Notes: generated by a model from the sequence alone, not told the origin. Shown: positions 46,989-57,411, numbered from the stretch's first letter. The stretch: 64,000 bases of DNA from Paraburkholderia kirstenboschensis (GCF_904848585.1 NZ_CAJHCR010000001.1:372001-436000); one strand, 5' to 3'. Numbers and translations are program-made.

Positions 46989-47789
46989 ATGAATGCCGAT
47001 GCGCTGAGCGCTTCGCTGATCGAGACGGAAACCGACGCGTACGGCGTGCCGGGCGTCGTCCAACTGACGATGAACCGGCCCGACGCGTTCAACGCACTCT
47101 CAGAGTCATTGCTCGACGCATTGCAGGAAGCGTTGAACGGACTCGCTGTGTCGCAAGCGCGCGTGGTGGTGATTGCCGGCGCGGGGCGCGCGTTCTGCGC
47201 GGGACACGACCTGAAAGAGATGCGCGCCGCGCCGTCGCTTACTTATTACCAGGCGCTGTTCGCACGCTGCACGAAACTCATGATGACGATCCAGCGCTTG
47301 CCTCAGCCGGTGATCGCGCGTGTCCACGGGGTCGCGACGGCGGCCGGCTGCCAGCTCGTCGCGATGTGCGATCTGGCCGTGGCTTCGGATACCGCGCGGT
47401 TTGCCGTCTCGGGCGTGAACCTCGGCCTGTTTTGCGCGACGCCGTCGGTGCCGCTGTCGCGCAACCTCTCGCGCAAGGCCGCGCTCGAAATGTTGTTGAC
47501 CGGCGATTTCATCGACGCCGCAGAGGCGAAGCAGCAGGGCCTCGTCAATCGCGTGGTGCCCGCGGACTCCCTGGATGCGGAGGTGACAAGGCTTGCCACC
47601 AGCATCTGCGCAAAGCCCGTCGAAGCCGTGACTGCCGGCAAGGGTCTGTTCTACCGGCAGCTCGAAATGGGCATCGAAGCCGCGTATCAGCTTGCGGGCC
47701 AGACCATGGCCTGCAACATGATGGACGGCTCCGCGCTCGAAGGCGTGCAGGCGTTCATCGACAAACGGCCGCCCGACTGGAAGCGCTAG
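46989..47789 (+). CDS. Enoyl-CoA hydratase/isomerase family protein
   Basis: 266 residues from ATG 46989, with GGAG seven bases upstream; ATG 46977 is the alternative. Crotonase fold: oxyanion loops AGAGRAFCAGHDLKE and GVATAAGCQLVAMCDLAVA. The second catalytic acid position is not the Glu of classical hydratases (SGVNLGLFCATPSVPLSRN), as in ECHDC3-like members, so its reaction is uncertain. The 3' end overlaps the convergent lipase gene by four bases. Confidence 0.87.
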   Translation: MNADALSASLIETETDAYGVPGVVQLTMNRPDAFNALSESLLDALQEALNGLAVSQARVVVIAGAGRAFCAGHDLKEMRAAPSLTYYQALFARCTKLMMTIQRLPQPVIARVHGVATAAGCQLVAMCDLAVASDTARFAVSGVNLGLFCATPSVPLSRNLSRKAALEMLLTGDFIDAAEAKQQGLVNRVVPADSLDAEVTRLATSICAKPVEAVTAGKGLFYRQLEMGIEAAYQLAGQTMACNMMDGSALEGVQAFIDKRPPDWKR

Positions 47790-48709
47790 CGCATGCGCTC
47801 CACTCGCTGATCGATCCACTCGATCAGTTCGCCGATAACGCGCTCGCGGTCCAGATCGTTCATCGTCTCGTGAAAGTTGCCTTCGTAGAGCCGCAGCGTC
47901 TTGTCCGGCGATCCGGCGTGGTGGCTAAAGTCGCGGCTCCCTTCGGGCTCGGTGAGCTTGTCGGCGGTGCCGTGATAGACGACGAGCGGCAAGCGCAGCG
48001 CCGCGCGGCCCGCTTCGATGCGCGCCATTGCCAGCAGCAATTCCGCACCGGTGCGCGCGGGAATCGGGCCGTGATGCACGAGCGGGTCGTTGCGGTTCGC
48101 GTCGACCACGGCAGGCACGCGCGAGAGCAGGGCGGCGTCGATTTTCATTGCCGGGAAGTTCGGCCAGACACGGCTGATCACCTGGCTCAGTTTGAGCATC
48201 CAGCCGGGCACATCGCGGCCTGGCGCGAGCGCGGGGCTCGACAGGATCAGACCGCTCACGCGTGTGCCGAGGTCGTCGCGGGCGGTGCCGGGGCGCTCGA
48301 TCGCGTAAAGCGCGGCCACGGCGCCTCCCATGCTATGGCCCATCAGAAAAAGCGGCGCATGCGGTTGTGCGTGTGCCGCGGCATCGAGCAAAGCCTCTGC
48401 GTCCAGCAGGTAATCGTCGAATCGTTCGGCATATGCGCGCTTGCCGGGTGCCCGGCCATGGCCGCGCAGGTCGATTGCCACCAGTTCGACGCCGACCGCG
48501 TTGAGGCTCGCTGCCAGCGCCGAATAGCGGCCCGCGTGCTCGGCGAGTCCGTGGATCAGTGCAACCGTTGCGCGCGGCATTCCTATGACAGGCCAGCGGT
48601 ATAGCGGCAATTCCACCTCGTCGGCTGTAGTGACTGACGAGCGTAATGGCTCGGCGCTTTCTGCGCCGTTCGGGTCGGCGGGAGCGATTCTGTTTTGGGA
48701 AGTCCCCAT
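47786..48709 (-). CDS. Alpha/beta hydrolase, monoacylglycerol lipase-like
   Basis: 307 residues. Serine hydrolase with oxyanion HGLAEHAGRY, nucleophile GHSMGGAVA, Asp in YHGTADKLTEPEGS and His in YEGNFHETMND. This is the pattern of monoglyceride lipases and lysophospholipases (PldB/YtpA type). The first about 30 residues are variable; a later start near residue 43 is possible. No signal peptide, so cytosolic. Confidence 0.87.
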   Translation of the reverse strand: MGTSQNRIAPADPNGAESAEPLRSSVTTADEVELPLYRWPVIGMPRATVALIHGLAEHAGRYSALAASLNAVGVELVAIDLRGHGRAPGKRAYAERFDDYLLDAEALLDAAAHAQPHAPLFLMGHSMGGAVAALYAIERPGTARDDLGTRVSGLILSSPALAPGRDVPGWMLKLSQVISRVWPNFPAMKIDAALLSRVPAVVDANRNDPLVHHGPIPARTGAELLLAMARIEAGRAALRLPLVVYHGTADKLTEPEGSRDFSHHAGSPDKTLRLYEGNFHETMNDLDRERVIGELIEWIDQRVERMR

Positions 48710-48798
48710 GACGGCGCGTCCGTTGGTTCTGGTTCGGCGAGATCATAGACCGCCGACATGCCGCGCGGCGAAATCGCCGCTTTGGCGCTCCTCTAATG

Positions 48799-48827
48799 TC
48801 AATTAGTTATGAAAGAATCGTAATTGA
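48799..48827. promoter_or_regulatory. Inverted repeat upstream of metNIQ
   Basis: TCAATTA (48799-48805) and TAATTGA (48821-48827), 15 bases apart, in an AT-rich patch of the 241-base divergent gap. It is a candidate operator for a methionine-related or LysR-type regulator. No SAM riboswitch is evident. Confidence 0.45.
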
Positions 48828-48855
48828 TTATTAAAGGGAATGACGTCGCCTACGG

Positions 48856-48861
48856 TAGAAT
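48856..48861 (+). promoter_or_regulatory. Candidate metN -10 box
   Basis: TAGAAT, 29 bases downstream of the inverted repeat and 90 bases before metN. Confidence 0.35.
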
Positions 48862-48950
48862 CGCGGGCTCAAATCCCAATAAAAGTGACGGCGGACGCTT
48901 GGTCGGGGAGCGCATGACGCTCGTCGACAAACCCGCCGTTTCGTTTTTCC

Positions 48951-49985
48951 ATGATCGAAATACGCAATATCTCTCAGCGGTTCGCGGGACCACGGGGCTG
49001 GGTCGAGGCACTGCACAACGTCAATCTGTCGATTCCGGCGGGCGAAGTGTTCGGCATCATCGGCCGCAGCGGCGCGGGCAAGAGCACGCTTGTGCGCACC
49101 ATCAACCTGCTGACGCGTCCGTCGGAAGGCAACATCGTCGTCGACGGCCGCGACCTGACCACGCTGCCCGCCTCGCAATTGCGCGAGGCACGCCGCGAAA
49201 TCGGCATGATCTTCCAGCACTTCAACCTGCTGTCGTCGCGCACGGTCTACGAGAACGTCGCGCTTCCGCTCGAACTCGCCGGCATGAAGCGCGACGAGAT
49301 CGAGGCGCACGTGCTGCCGCTGCTTGAACTCGTGGGCTTGTCCGCGCAGAAGGACCGCTACCCGGCGCAAATCAGCGGCGGACAGAAGCAACGGGTGGGC
49401 ATCGCGCGAGCGCTCGCCAGCAAGCCGAAGGTGCTGCTCTCCGACGAAGCGACGTCCGCGCTCGATCCCGAAACCACCCGCGCGATCCTCGAACTGCTCA
49501 AGCGGATCAATCGCGAACTGAATCTGACCATCGTGTTGATCACGCATCAGATGGACGTGATCAAGCAGGTTTGCGACCGCGTCGCGGTGCTCGACGCGGG
49601 CCGCGTCGTCGAAGAGGGCAAGGTGATCGACGTGTTCCTGCAACCGCATCACGAAGTCACGCGCGCGCTGATCGGCGACGTGATCGCGCAAGAACTGCCG
49701 CCCGCGATGAAGGCGCGCGTGGCTGAGCGTCTGAAGACCGGCAGCGGTCATCTGCTGCGCCTCGCGTTCACGGGTTCGGGCGTCGATCAGCCGATTCTGT
49801 CGGAGACGATTCGCCGCTACGAGCTCGACTTCAACATCCTGCACGGCCAGATCGACGAAATCCAGGGGCAGGCGTTCGGCTCGCTCGCGGTGCTCGCGGG
49901 CGGCGAGCCGGCGAAAGTGGCGCAGGCGCTCACGTATCTGCGCGAACAGGGTGTGGTGGTGGAGGAGCTCTCGTATGTTGAGTGA
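48951..49985 (+). CDS. metN: Methionine ABC transporter ATP-binding protein
   Basis: 344 residues. Walker [16 protein letters not shown], signature [15 protein letters not shown], Walker [17 protein letters not shown] and switch His in LITHQMD. The C-terminal NIL (ACT-like) domain from about 265 binds methionine and inhibits uptake when the cell is replete. It forms MetN2I2 with the next gene, whose start overlaps by 11 bases. Confidence 0.95.
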   Translation: MIEIRNISQRFAGPRGWVEALHNVNLSIPAGEVFGIIGRSGAGKSTLVRTINLLTRPSEGNIVVDGRDLTTLPASQLREARREIGMIFQHFNLLSSRTVYENVALPLELAGMKRDEIEAHVLPLLELVGLSAQKDRYPAQISGGQKQRVGIARALASKPKVLLSDEATSALDPETTRAILELLKRINRELNLTIVLITHQMDVIKQVCDRVAVLDAGRVVEEGKVIDVFLQPHHEVTRALIGDVIAQELPPAMKARVAERLKTGSGHLLRLAFTGSGVDQPILSETIRRYELDFNILHGQIDEIQGQAFGSLAVLAGGEPAKVAQALTYLREQGVVVEELSYVE

Positions 49986-50628
49986 AATGCTCGATATGTT
50001 CGTCCAGTCATTCTGGGAAACACTCGTCATGGTGGGCATTTCCGGACTGGTCGGCGCGCTGGTGGGGTTGCCGCTCGGCGTGCTGCTTTATCTGACTGAC
50101 CGTCAAGGCGTATTGCAGAACGTCGCGGTGAATCGTGCGATGGGCGTGGTCGTTAATGCCGTGCGCTCCACGCCATTCATCATCCTGCTCGTGGCGGTGA
50201 TTCCGTTCACGCGCCTCGTGGTCGGCTCGTCGATCGGCACGGCTGCGGCCGTCGTGCCGCTGACCATTGCCGCGGCGCCGTTCATCGCGCGTCTCGTCGA
50301 GACGGCGCTGCGCGAAGTCGATCGCGGCCTGATCGAGGCGGCGCAAGCAATGGGCGCGACCACCAGCCAGATCGTATTCAAGGTGTTGTTGCCGGAATCG
50401 CTGCCGGGCGTCGTCGCCGGGTTGACGATCACGTTCGTCTCGCTGGTCGGGTATTCGGCGATGGCGGGCGCGATCGGCGGCGGCGGTCTCGGCGACCTGG
50501 GCATTCGCTACGGGTATCAGCGTTTCCTGCCGGAAGTGATGTTGACGGTCGTCGTGATTCTGATCGTCTTCGTGCAGTTGGTGCAGTCGTTCGGGGATTG
50601 GCTCGTGCGTCGTCTGAGCCATAAATAA
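49975..50628 (+). CDS. metI: Methionine ABC transporter permease
   Basis: 217 residues from ATG 49975. Five membrane helices; the coupling-helix EAA motif is [21 protein letters not shown]. The ending [14 protein letters not shown] is typical of MetI. Inner-membrane channel for D- and L-methionine. Confidence 0.95.
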   Translation: MLSEMLDMFVQSFWETLVMVGISGLVGALVGLPLGVLLYLTDRQGVLQNVAVNRAMGVVVNAVRSTPFIILLVAVIPFTRLVVGSSIGTAAAVVPLTIAAAPFIARLVETALREVDRGLIEAAQAMGATTSQIVFKVLLPESLPGVVAGLTITFVSLVGYSAMAGAIGGGGLGDLGIRYGYQRFLPEVMLTVVVILIVFVQLVQSFGDWLVRRLSHK

Positions 50629-50642
50629 TTAAAAGGTCCATC

Positions 50643-51440
50643 ATGCAACGTCGTTTCATTCTCAAGCTCGCCGCGACACTCGGTGCCGTATCGATGTTCG
50701 CCGCCAACGCGGCTCACGCCGAAGACGCGATCAAGGTCGGCGTCACCGGCGGTCCGCACGCGCAGATCATGGAAGTCGTAAAGACTGTCGCGGCGAAGAA
50801 CGGTCTGAACATCAAGATCGTCGAATTCTCCGACTACGTGCAGCCGAACGCGGCGTTGGCCGGCGGCGACCTCGACGCGAACAGCTATCAGCACGACCCG
50901 TATTTGCAGGCGCAGGTGAAGGACCGCGGCTACAAGCTGATTCGTGTCGCCGATACGGTCACGTATCCGATGGGTATCTATTCGAAGAAAGTGAAGACGC
51001 TGGCCGAGCTGCAGCCGGGCGCGAAGATCGCGGTGCCGAACGATCCGACCAACGGCGGCCGCGCGCTACTGCTGCTGCAAAAGCAGGGGCTCCTGAAGTT
51101 GCGCGCCGAGGCGGGTCTGAAGGCTACGCCGCTCGACATCGTCGACAATCCCCGGAAGCTGAAGATCGTCGAACTCGACGCCGCGCAGATTCCGCGCTCG
51201 CTCAACGATGTGGATGCTGCGGCGATCAACACCAACTTCGCCATGGAGGCCGGCCTGAAGCCGAAGCAGGACGCGATCGCGATTGAAGACCCGAAGGGTC
51301 CGTACGTGAACATCATCGCGATCCGCGAGGCCGACAAGAATAAGCCATGGGTCGCCAAGCTGGTGGCCGCCTACCATTCGCCGGAAGTGAAGCAGTTCGT
51401 CGAGGCCAAGTTCGGCGGCGCTGTGATCACGGCCTGGTGA
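50643..51440 (+). CDS. metQ: Methionine-binding protein of ABC transporter
   Basis: 265 residues. NlpA/MetQ family: VGVTGGPHAQIMEVV, ANSYQHDPYLQ, VPNDPTNGGRALLLLQ and NTNFAMEAGL are family blocks around the methionine site. The signal peptide ends NAAHA-ED and has no lipobox Cys, so unlike E. coli MetQ this one appears to be a free periplasmic protein. Confidence 0.93.
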   Translation: MQRRFILKLAATLGAVSMFAANAAHAEDAIKVGVTGGPHAQIMEVVKTVAAKNGLNIKIVEFSDYVQPNAALAGGDLDANSYQHDPYLQAQVKDRGYKLIRVADTVTYPMGIYSKKVKTLAELQPGAKIAVPNDPTNGGRALLLLQKQGLLKLRAEAGLKATPLDIVDNPRKLKIVELDAAQIPRSLNDVDAAAINTNFAMEAGLKPKQDAIAIEDPKGPYVNIIAIREADKNKPWVAKLVAAYHSPEVKQFVEAKFGGAVITAW

Positions 51441-51502
51441 GTTGGTCAGCTTCAGATACAGCAAGACACGTCGGCGATATGAAAATTAGAGTCGTAAGTG
51501 GG

Positions 51503-51530
51503 AACCCGGGGTTGTCGCCCGGGTTTTTTT
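51503..51530 (+). terminator. metNIQ terminator
   Basis: AACCCGGG-GTTGTCG-CCCGGGTT followed by a T-run. Confidence 0.9.
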
Positions 51531-51542
51531 GCGATTAAAATA

Positions 51543-51554
51543 GAACGACCGTTC
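51543..51554. promoter_or_regulatory. Palindrome GAACG-AC-CGTTC upstream of etfBA
   Basis: Perfect 5-2-5 palindrome in the etfB upstream region, of the form used by TetR-family regulators of fatty-acid or amino-acid oxidation. The regulator is not identified. Confidence 0.45.
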
Positions 51555-51631
51555 GATATTGCCGTCACGCCGCTGGGGAGCGATATCCTCCTGCTAGAGC
51601 GCCCGCGACAAGGCTGCGGTGAGGCAGTCGC

Positions 51632-51637
51632 TATAAT
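51632..51637 (+). promoter_or_regulatory. Candidate etfBA -10 box
   Basis: Consensus TATAAT 40 bases upstream of etfB; the -35 is weak. Confidence 0.5.
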
Positions 51638-51677
51638 GTTCGTTGGGTTGACGTATTCGTAACTTTGGAGCGTGTGC

Positions 51678-52427
51678 ATGAAAATCCTGGTGCCAGTCAA
51701 GAGAGTGGTCGATTACAACGTGAAGGTCCGAGTCAAGTCGGACGGCACGGGCGTCGACATTGCGAACGTGAAGATGTCGATGAATCCGTTCGACGAAATC
51801 GCGGTTGAAGAAGCAGTGCGTCTCAAAGAAGCAGGCGTGGCGACCGAAGTGATCGCGGTGTCGGCCGGCGTCACGCAATCGCAGGAAACGCTGCGCACGG
51901 CGCTCGCCATCGGCGCGGACCGCGCGATCCTGATCGAGTCGGCGGAAGAATTGCAGCCGCTGGCGGTCGCCAAGCTGCTGAAGGCGCTGGTCGACAAGGA
52001 GCAGCCGCAACTGGTGATTCTCGGCAAGCAGGCCATCGACGACGATTCGAACCAGACCGGTCAGATGCTTGCCGCACTCGCTGGCCTGCCGCAGGCAACG
52101 TTCGCGTCGAAGGTTGTCGTAGCCGACGGCAAGGCAACGGTTTCTCGCGAAGTGGATGGCGGTGCCGAAACGCTGTCGCTCACGCTGCCCGCCGTGGTCA
52201 CCACCGATCTGCGCCTGAACGAGCCGCGTTACGTGACGCTGCCGAACATCATGAAGGCCAAGAAAAAGCCGCTCGAAACGATCAAGCCTGAAGACCTCGG
52301 CGTCGATGTCACGCCGCGTCTGAAAACGCTCAAGGTTGTCGAGCCGCCCAAGCGCTCCGCCGGCGTGATGGTGCCGGATGTGAAGACGCTGGTCGCGAAG
52401 CTGAAGACCGAAGCCAAGGTGCTGTGA
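51678..52427 (+). CDS. etfB: Electron transfer flavoprotein beta subunit
   Basis: 249 residues from ATG 51678 with GGAG upstream. [18 protein letters not shown] and [18 protein letters not shown] are typical; AMP-binding region [20 protein letters not shown]; recognition loop around the conserved [17 protein letters not shown] that docks acyl-CoA dehydrogenases. It carries electrons from dehydrogenases to ETF-ubiquinone oxidoreductase. Confidence 0.96.
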   Translation: MKILVPVKRVVDYNVKVRVKSDGTGVDIANVKMSMNPFDEIAVEEAVRLKEAGVATEVIAVSAGVTQSQETLRTALAIGADRAILIESAEELQPLAVAKLLKALVDKEQPQLVILGKQAIDDDSNQTGQMLAALAGLPQATFASKVVVADGKATVSREVDGGAETLSLTLPAVVTTDLRLNEPRYVTLPNIMKAKKKPLETIKPEDLGVDVTPRLKTLKVVEPPKRSAGVMVPDVKTLVAKLKTEAKVL

Positions 52428-52449
52428 GCAGCACACGGAGACGAATGAA

Positions 52450-53394
52450 ATGACGAATCTTGTGAATCTTGTAATAGCAGAACACGACAACGCGTCGATC
52501 AAGGCTGCGACGCTGCACACGATTGCAGCCGCGCAGAAAGTCGGCGGCGATATTCATGTGCTGGTCGCAGGTCAGAATGCGCAGGCTGCAGCGGATGCGG
52601 CGGCGAAGATCGCCGGCGTTTCCAAAGTGTTGCTGGCCGACGCGCCGCAACTGGCCGCAGGGCTCGCTGAAAACATCGAAGCAACGGTGCTGAATATCGC
52701 GAAGGACTACTCGCACATCTTCGCGCCGGCCACCGCCTACGGCAAGAACATCGCGCCGCGTATTGCAGCGAAGCTCGACGTCGCGCAGATCAGCGATATC
52801 ACCGCAGTCGACTCCGCCGACACGTTCGAGCGCCCGATCTACGCGGGTAACGCCATTGCCACGGTGCAGTCGGCTGATCCGATCAAGGTCATCACCGTAC
52901 GCACGACGGGCTTCGACGCAGTTGCAGCCGAAGGCGGCAGCGCGACGGTAGAGAAGATCGAAGCCGCCGCGGACGCGGGCATCTCGCAGTTCGTCAGCCG
53001 TGAAGTGACGAAGCTGGATCGTCCTGAACTGACGTCGGCGAAGATCATCGTTTCGGGCGGGCGCGGCCTGGGCAACGGCGAGAACTACACGAAGGTGCTC
53101 GAGCCGCTGGCCGACAAGCTGAACGCGGCGCTGGGTGCATCGCGTGCGGCAGTGGACGCGGGCTTCGTGCCGAACGACTATCAGGTCGGCCAGACCGGCA
53201 AGATCGTTGCGCCGCAACTGTACGTGGCAGTAGGTATCTCGGGCGCGATCCAGCATCTGGCCGGCATGAAGGACAGCAAGGTGATCGTCGCCATCAACAA
53301 GGATCCGGAGGCGCCGATTTTTAGCGTCGCCGATTATGGTCTAGTGGGTGATCTGTTCACGCTGGTGCCCGAACTCGTCAGCGAACTCGGCTAA
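52450..53394 (+). CDS. etfA: Electron transfer flavoprotein alpha subunit
   Basis: 314 residues. The N-terminal domain is followed by a C-terminal FAD domain with [49 protein letters not shown] and ending [15 protein letters not shown]. Partner of EtfB, 22 bases upstream. Confidence 0.96.
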   Translation: MTNLVNLVIAEHDNASIKAATLHTIAAAQKVGGDIHVLVAGQNAQAAADAAAKIAGVSKVLLADAPQLAAGLAENIEATVLNIAKDYSHIFAPATAYGKNIAPRIAAKLDVAQISDITAVDSADTFERPIYAGNAIATVQSADPIKVITVRTTGFDAVAAEGGSATVEKIEAAADAGISQFVSREVTKLDRPELTSAKIIVSGGRGLGNGENYTKVLEPLADKLNAALGASRAAVDAGFVPNDYQVGQTGKIVAPQLYVAVGISGAIQHLAGMKDSKVIVAINKDPEAPIFSVADYGLVGDLFTLVPELVSELG

Positions 53395-53502
53395 GCGTCC
53401 GAGCGCCATATAAAAGCCATTTAAAGGCGTTTGGCGACATACGAAGGGCGCGGGACCAACAAGTCCGGCGCCCTTTTTCCATCAAGGCAGGAGGAGAACA
53501 AA

Positions 53503-55293
53503 ATGAGCTATACGGCGCCCATCAAGGACATGCTGTTCGTGATGAAGGAACTGGCGGATCTCGAACAGATCGCGACGCTGCCGGGCTTCGAGGACGCGAA
53601 TCTGGACACCGCCCAAGCCGTGCTGGAAGAGTCGGCGAAACTGTGCGGCGAAGTGCTGGCTCCGCTGAACGTCGAAGGCGATCGCAATCCGAGCAGTTGG
53701 AAAGACGGCGTAGTCACCGCGACGCCGGGCTTCAAGGAAGCGTTCCGCCAGTTTGCCGAAGGCGGCTGGCAGGGCGTGCAGCATCCCGTCGACTATGAAG
53801 GTCAGGGTCTGCCCAAGCTGATCGCGACCGGGTGCATCGAAATGCTGAACGCGTCGAATCTGTCGTTCGCGCTCTGTCCTTTGCTGACGGACGGCGCGAT
53901 CGAAGCGCTGCTGACCGCCGGCACCGACGCGCAGAAACAGACCTATGTGCCCAAGCTGGTTTCCGGCGAATGGACCGGCACGATGAACCTCACCGAGCCG
54001 CAGGCCGGCTCGGATCTTTCGCTCGTGCGCACGCGCGCCGAGCCGCAAGGCGACGGTTCGTTCAAGCTGTTCGGCACGAAAATTTTCATCACGTGGGGCG
54101 AGCACGACATGGCGAAGAACATCGCGCATCTCGTGCTGGCGCGCACGCCGAACGCGCCTGAAGGCGTGAAGGGCATTTCGCTCTTTATCGTTCCAAAGTT
54201 TCTGGTCAATGAAGACGGTTCGCTCGGCGAGCGTAACGACGTGCATTGCGTATCGATCGAACACAAGCTCGGCATCAAGGCGAGCCCGACCGCCGTACTG
54301 CAATTCGGCGATCACGGCGGCGCGACCGGGCATCTGATCGGCGAGGAAAATCGCGGCCTCGAGTACATGTTCATCATGATGAACGCGGCTCGTTTTGCCG
54401 TGGGCATGCAGGGCGTCGGCGTGTCGGATCGCGCGTATCAGAAGGCGGTGGCGTATGCGAAGGACCGCGTACAAAGCCGTCCCGTCGACGGCTCTGCAAA
54501 ACAGCCGGTCGCGATCATTCAGCATCCGGACGTGCGCCGCATGCTGTCGACAATGCGCGCGCTCACGGAAGCGTCGCGCGCACTCGCTTACGTCGCGGCA
54601 GGGCATTGCGACATCGCGCATCGTCATCCGGACGAAGCGACCCGTGCGCGGCACCAGGCGATCTACGAATTCCTCGTGCCGATCGTAAAGGGCTGGAGCA
54701 CCGAGCTGTCGATCGACGTAGCGAGCCTCGGCGTGCAGGTGCATGGCGGCATGGGTTACATCGAGGAAACGGGCGCCGCGCAGTATTACCGCGATGCCCG
54801 CATCCTGCCGATCTACGAAGGTACGACCGCGATACAGGCCAACGATCTGATCGGCCGCAAGACGGTGCGCGACGGCGGCAAGCTAGCGAAGTCGCTGCTT
54901 GCGGGCGTCGCGGAGACCGTCGAATCGCTCGGTGCGCAGCAAGGCCCGGCGTTCGACTCGATGAAGAAGTATCTCGGGCAGGGACAGCGCTCGTTGAACG
55001 CCGCGGTCGATTTCGTCGTCGCGAACACGAAAGACGATCCGAACGCCGTGTTTGCCGGCAGCGTGCCTTATCTGAAGCTCGCCGGGATTGTGCTCGGCGG
55101 TTGGCAGATGGCGCGCGCACTGCTCGCCGCCGCTCAGAAGCGCGACGAAGATCCGGCGTTCTACGGCGCGAAAATCGCGACCGCGCAATTCTATGCAGAG
55201 CATGTGTTGCCGCTCGCGTCCGCGCTCGAAGCGTCGATTGTCAACGCGAAGGGTGGCGAGGGCGTGCTGGCTTTGTCGGCGGACCAGTTCTGA
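53503..55293 (+). CDS. Acyl-CoA dehydrogenase, DmdC-like long form
   Basis: 596 residues from ATG 53503 (GGAG eight bases upstream). Long acyl-CoA dehydrogenase: GEWTGTMNLTEPQAGSDLS in the FAD/substrate region, KIFITWGEHD, and the C-terminal catalytic block with VHGGMGYIEETGAAQYYRD and ILPIYEGTTAIQANDL (Glu near 439). Length and the extra C-terminal domain fit the group that includes 3-methylmercaptopropionyl-CoA dehydrogenase. Position after etfBA matches its electron acceptor. Chain-length specificity is unknown. Confidence 0.88.
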   Translation: MSYTAPIKDMLFVMKELADLEQIATLPGFEDANLDTAQAVLEESAKLCGEVLAPLNVEGDRNPSSWKDGVVTATPGFKEAFRQFAEGGWQGVQHPVDYEGQGLPKLIATGCIEMLNASNLSFALCPLLTDGAIEALLTAGTDAQKQTYVPKLVSGEWTGTMNLTEPQAGSDLSLVRTRAEPQGDGSFKLFGTKIFITWGEHDMAKNIAHLVLARTPNAPEGVKGISLFIVPKFLVNEDGSLGERNDVHCVSIEHKLGIKASPTAVLQFGDHGGATGHLIGEENRGLEYMFIMMNAARFAVGMQGVGVSDRAYQKAVAYAKDRVQSRPVDGSAKQPVAIIQHPDVRRMLSTMRALTEASRALAYVAAGHCDIAHRHPDEATRARHQAIYEFLVPIVKGWSTELSIDVASLGVQVHGGMGYIEETGAAQYYRDARILPIYEGTTAIQANDLIGRKTVRDGGKLAKSLLAGVAETVESLGAQQGPAFDSMKKYLGQGQRSLNAAVDFVVANTKDDPNAVFAGSVPYLKLAGIVLGGWQMARALLAAAQKRDEDPAFYGAKIATAQFYAEHVLPLASALEASIVNAKGGEGVLALSADQF

Positions 55294-55326
55294 CGCGGTC
55301 TGACGTTAGACATTGCTCTGCAAATG

Positions 55327-55357
55327 CAAACGGCGCCTTGTAGCAAGGCGCCGTTTG
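55327..55357 (+). terminator. Long perfect inverted repeat, likely terminator
   Basis: CAAACGGCGCCTTG-TAG-CAAGGCGCCGTTTG, a 14-bp perfect stem 33 bases after the dehydrogenase stop, followed by TATTTGG. Confidence 0.75.
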
Positions 55358-55439
55358 TATTTGGCGAGCGCTTCGTGCAATCACGAACCGACTGGCGGCG
55401 CGCTCTGCGTCAAGTCTCGCATGCTCTCACCGTCGCGCT

Positions 55440-56726
55440 TCACGCATAAGCCGGACGATGCGCGCCGCCGGTGTCGCCGAGATAGCGATGTACCGACAGA
55501 TCGTCTGCCTTGATGGCGGGCTGCTTGCCCGAGATGACGTCGGCGAGCAATTGGCCCGAACCGCACGACATTGTCCAGCCAAGCGTGCCGTGGCCTGTGT
55601 TCAGGAACAGATTTGCCACAGGCGTGCGGCCGACGATCGGTGTGCCGTCCGGCGTCATGGGCCGCAGCCCGGTCCAGAAGCTCGCCTTCGACGTATCGCC
55701 GCCGCCCGGGAACAGGTCGTTCACGCACAGTTCCAGCGTTTCACGGCGCGCCTGGCGCAACGACTTGTCGAAGCCGACGATCTCAGCCATGCCGCCCACG
55801 CGAATCCGGTTGTCGAAACGGGTGATCGCGATCTTGTACGTTTCGTCCAGCACCGTGGAAACCGGCGCGGCGGCTTCGTTGACGATGGGCGCCGTGATCG
55901 AGTAGCCCTTCAGCGGATACACCGGAATCTTCACGAGACCGGACAGAAATTTCGTCGAATAGGAACCCAGCGCGACGACGAATGAATCGGCGCGAACCAG
56001 TTCGTTGCCGCATTGCACTCCGGCAATGCGGTCGCCGGCCATGGCGAGTGCGTCGATCGGCGTGTTGTAGCGGAATTTGACACCCAGTTGCTCGGCCAGC
56101 GCGGCAAGGCGCGTGGTGAACATCTGACAGTCGCCGGTTTCGTCGCCGGGCAAGCGCAGACCGCCGGTCAGCTTATGGGAGACGGCGGCAAGCGCCGGTT
56201 CCGCCTGCGCCAGTTCGGCTGCCGACAGCAGCTCGTACGCTACATTGGCTTCGCGCAGCACCGCGATGTCTTTGGCCGCGCCGTCGAATTGCTGCTGCGT
56301 GCGGAATACCTGCAGTGTGCCGCCAGTGCGGCCTTCATACTGGATGCCGGTCTCCGCCCGCAGCGCCTGCAGGCAATCGCGGCTGTATTCGGCAAGTCGG
56401 ACCATGCGGCCTTTGTTGACCGCATAGCGTGACTCGGTGCAGTTCTGCAGCATTTGCCACATCCATTGCAGCTGGAACTGCGTGCCGTCGAGGCGGATTG
56501 CGAGCGGTGCGTGTTTCTGGAACATCCACTTGACGGCTTTCAGCGGCACGCCAGGTGCGGCCCACGGCGACGCATAACCCGGCGAGATCTGACCGGCGTT
56601 GGCAAAACTTGTTTCGAGCGCCGGGCCGGCTTCCCGATCGATAACGGTCACTTCATGACCCGCTCGCGCGAGGTAATACGCGCTCGTCACGCCGACGACG
56701 CCACTGCCCAAAACGACGACTCGCAT
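55440..56726 (-). CDS. dadA: D-amino acid dehydrogenase
   Basis: 428 residues from ATG 56726 ([23 protein letters not shown] Rossmann motif at the N-terminus). DAO fold with [27 protein letters not shown] and [17 protein letters not shown], then [16 protein letters not shown]. It oxidises D-alanine and other D-amino acids to keto acids at the membrane. The divergent Lrp-type gene is probably its regulator, as in other dad loci. Confidence 0.94.
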   Translation of the reverse strand: MRVVVLGSGVVGVTSAYYLARAGHEVTVIDREAGPALETSFANAGQISPGYASPWAAPGVPLKAVKWMFQKHAPLAIRLDGTQFQLQWMWQMLQNCTESRYAVNKGRMVRLAEYSRDCLQALRAETGIQYEGRTGGTLQVFRTQQQFDGAAKDIAVLREANVAYELLSAAELAQAEPALAAVSHKLTGGLRLPGDETGDCQMFTTRLAALAEQLGVKFRYNTPIDALAMAGDRIAGVQCGNELVRADSFVVALGSYSTKFLSGLVKIPVYPLKGYSITAPIVNEAAAPVSTVLDETYKIAITRFDNRIRVGGMAEIVGFDKSLRQARRETLELCVNDLFPGGGDTSKASFWTGLRPMTPDGTPIVGRTPVANLFLNTGHGTLGWTMSCGSGQLLADVISGKQPAIKADDLSVHRYLGDTGGAHRPAYA

Positions 56727-56892
56727 AGCTGCTCCGGAAAATTTGCAAGATTCGCGGGCGGTGCGCTCGTTCATTCGTGTGAGTTCGTGCGATTAACGAG
56801 GTGTAACGCGGTGCGCCCAGTGTTAACCGCTATACTATGGTCGAACTTGTAGGTTTTGTTATTGTATTTTTGCGATTTTTAGAAGAAACACT

Positions 56893-57393
56893 ATGCGCAC
56901 GCAACGCCAGCCCGTCCGAGCTCTCGACAAGCTCGATCACAAGATTCTTCGTCTGCTGCAGCAGGATGGCCGCATGGCCATGAAAGACCTCGCGGAGCAG
57001 GTCGGGCTGTCGGTCACGCCGTGTATCGAGCGCGTCAAGCGCATGGAGCGCGACGGCGTCATTACCGGCTACTACGCGCGCGTGAATCCGGCGGAACTGG
57101 GCGCGGCACTGCTCGTGTTCGTAGAGATCACGCTGGATCACAAAAGCGGCAACATGTTCGACCAGTTTCGGCGCGAAGTGCAGAAAATCCCCGAGGTGCT
57201 CGAATGTCACCTCGTGTCGGGCGACTTCGATTATCTGATCAAGGCGCGTATCGGCGAAATGGCCGACTACCGCAAGCTGCTGGGCGACATCTTGCTGCAG
57301 CTTCCCGGCGCGGTGCAGTCGAAAAGCTATGTCGTTATGGAAGAGATCAAGGAAACGCTGACGATTCCGGTGGGAGACGAAGGCGCGCGCTAG
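56893..57393 (+). CDS. lrp: Lrp/AsnC-family regulator, divergent from dadA
   Basis: 166 residues. HTH at about 12-60 (LDKLDHKILRLLQQDGRMAM, LAEQVGLSVTPCIERVKRME), then the RAM ligand domain (PAELGAALLVFVEITLD, VLECHLVSGDFDYLIKARI). Lrp-like proteins sense amino acids. The 166-base divergent gap to dadA contains an AT-rich tract (GTTTTGTTATTGTATTTTTG) suited to Lrp wrapping, and TATACT at about 56829 as a possible -10. Confidence 0.92.
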   Translation: MRTQRQPVRALDKLDHKILRLLQQDGRMAMKDLAEQVGLSVTPCIERVKRMERDGVITGYYARVNPAELGAALLVFVEITLDHKSGNMFDQFRREVQKIPEVLECHLVSGDFDYLIKARIGEMADYRKLLGDILLQLPGAVQSKSYVVMEEIKETLTIPVGDEGAR

Positions 57394-57411
57394 TTGATCG
57401 CAGGGCTCGAC

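Noticed and set aside
48710..48950. SAM riboswitch upstream of metNIQ
   Set aside because: No conserved riboswitch core could be recognised; only a short inverted repeat is seen.
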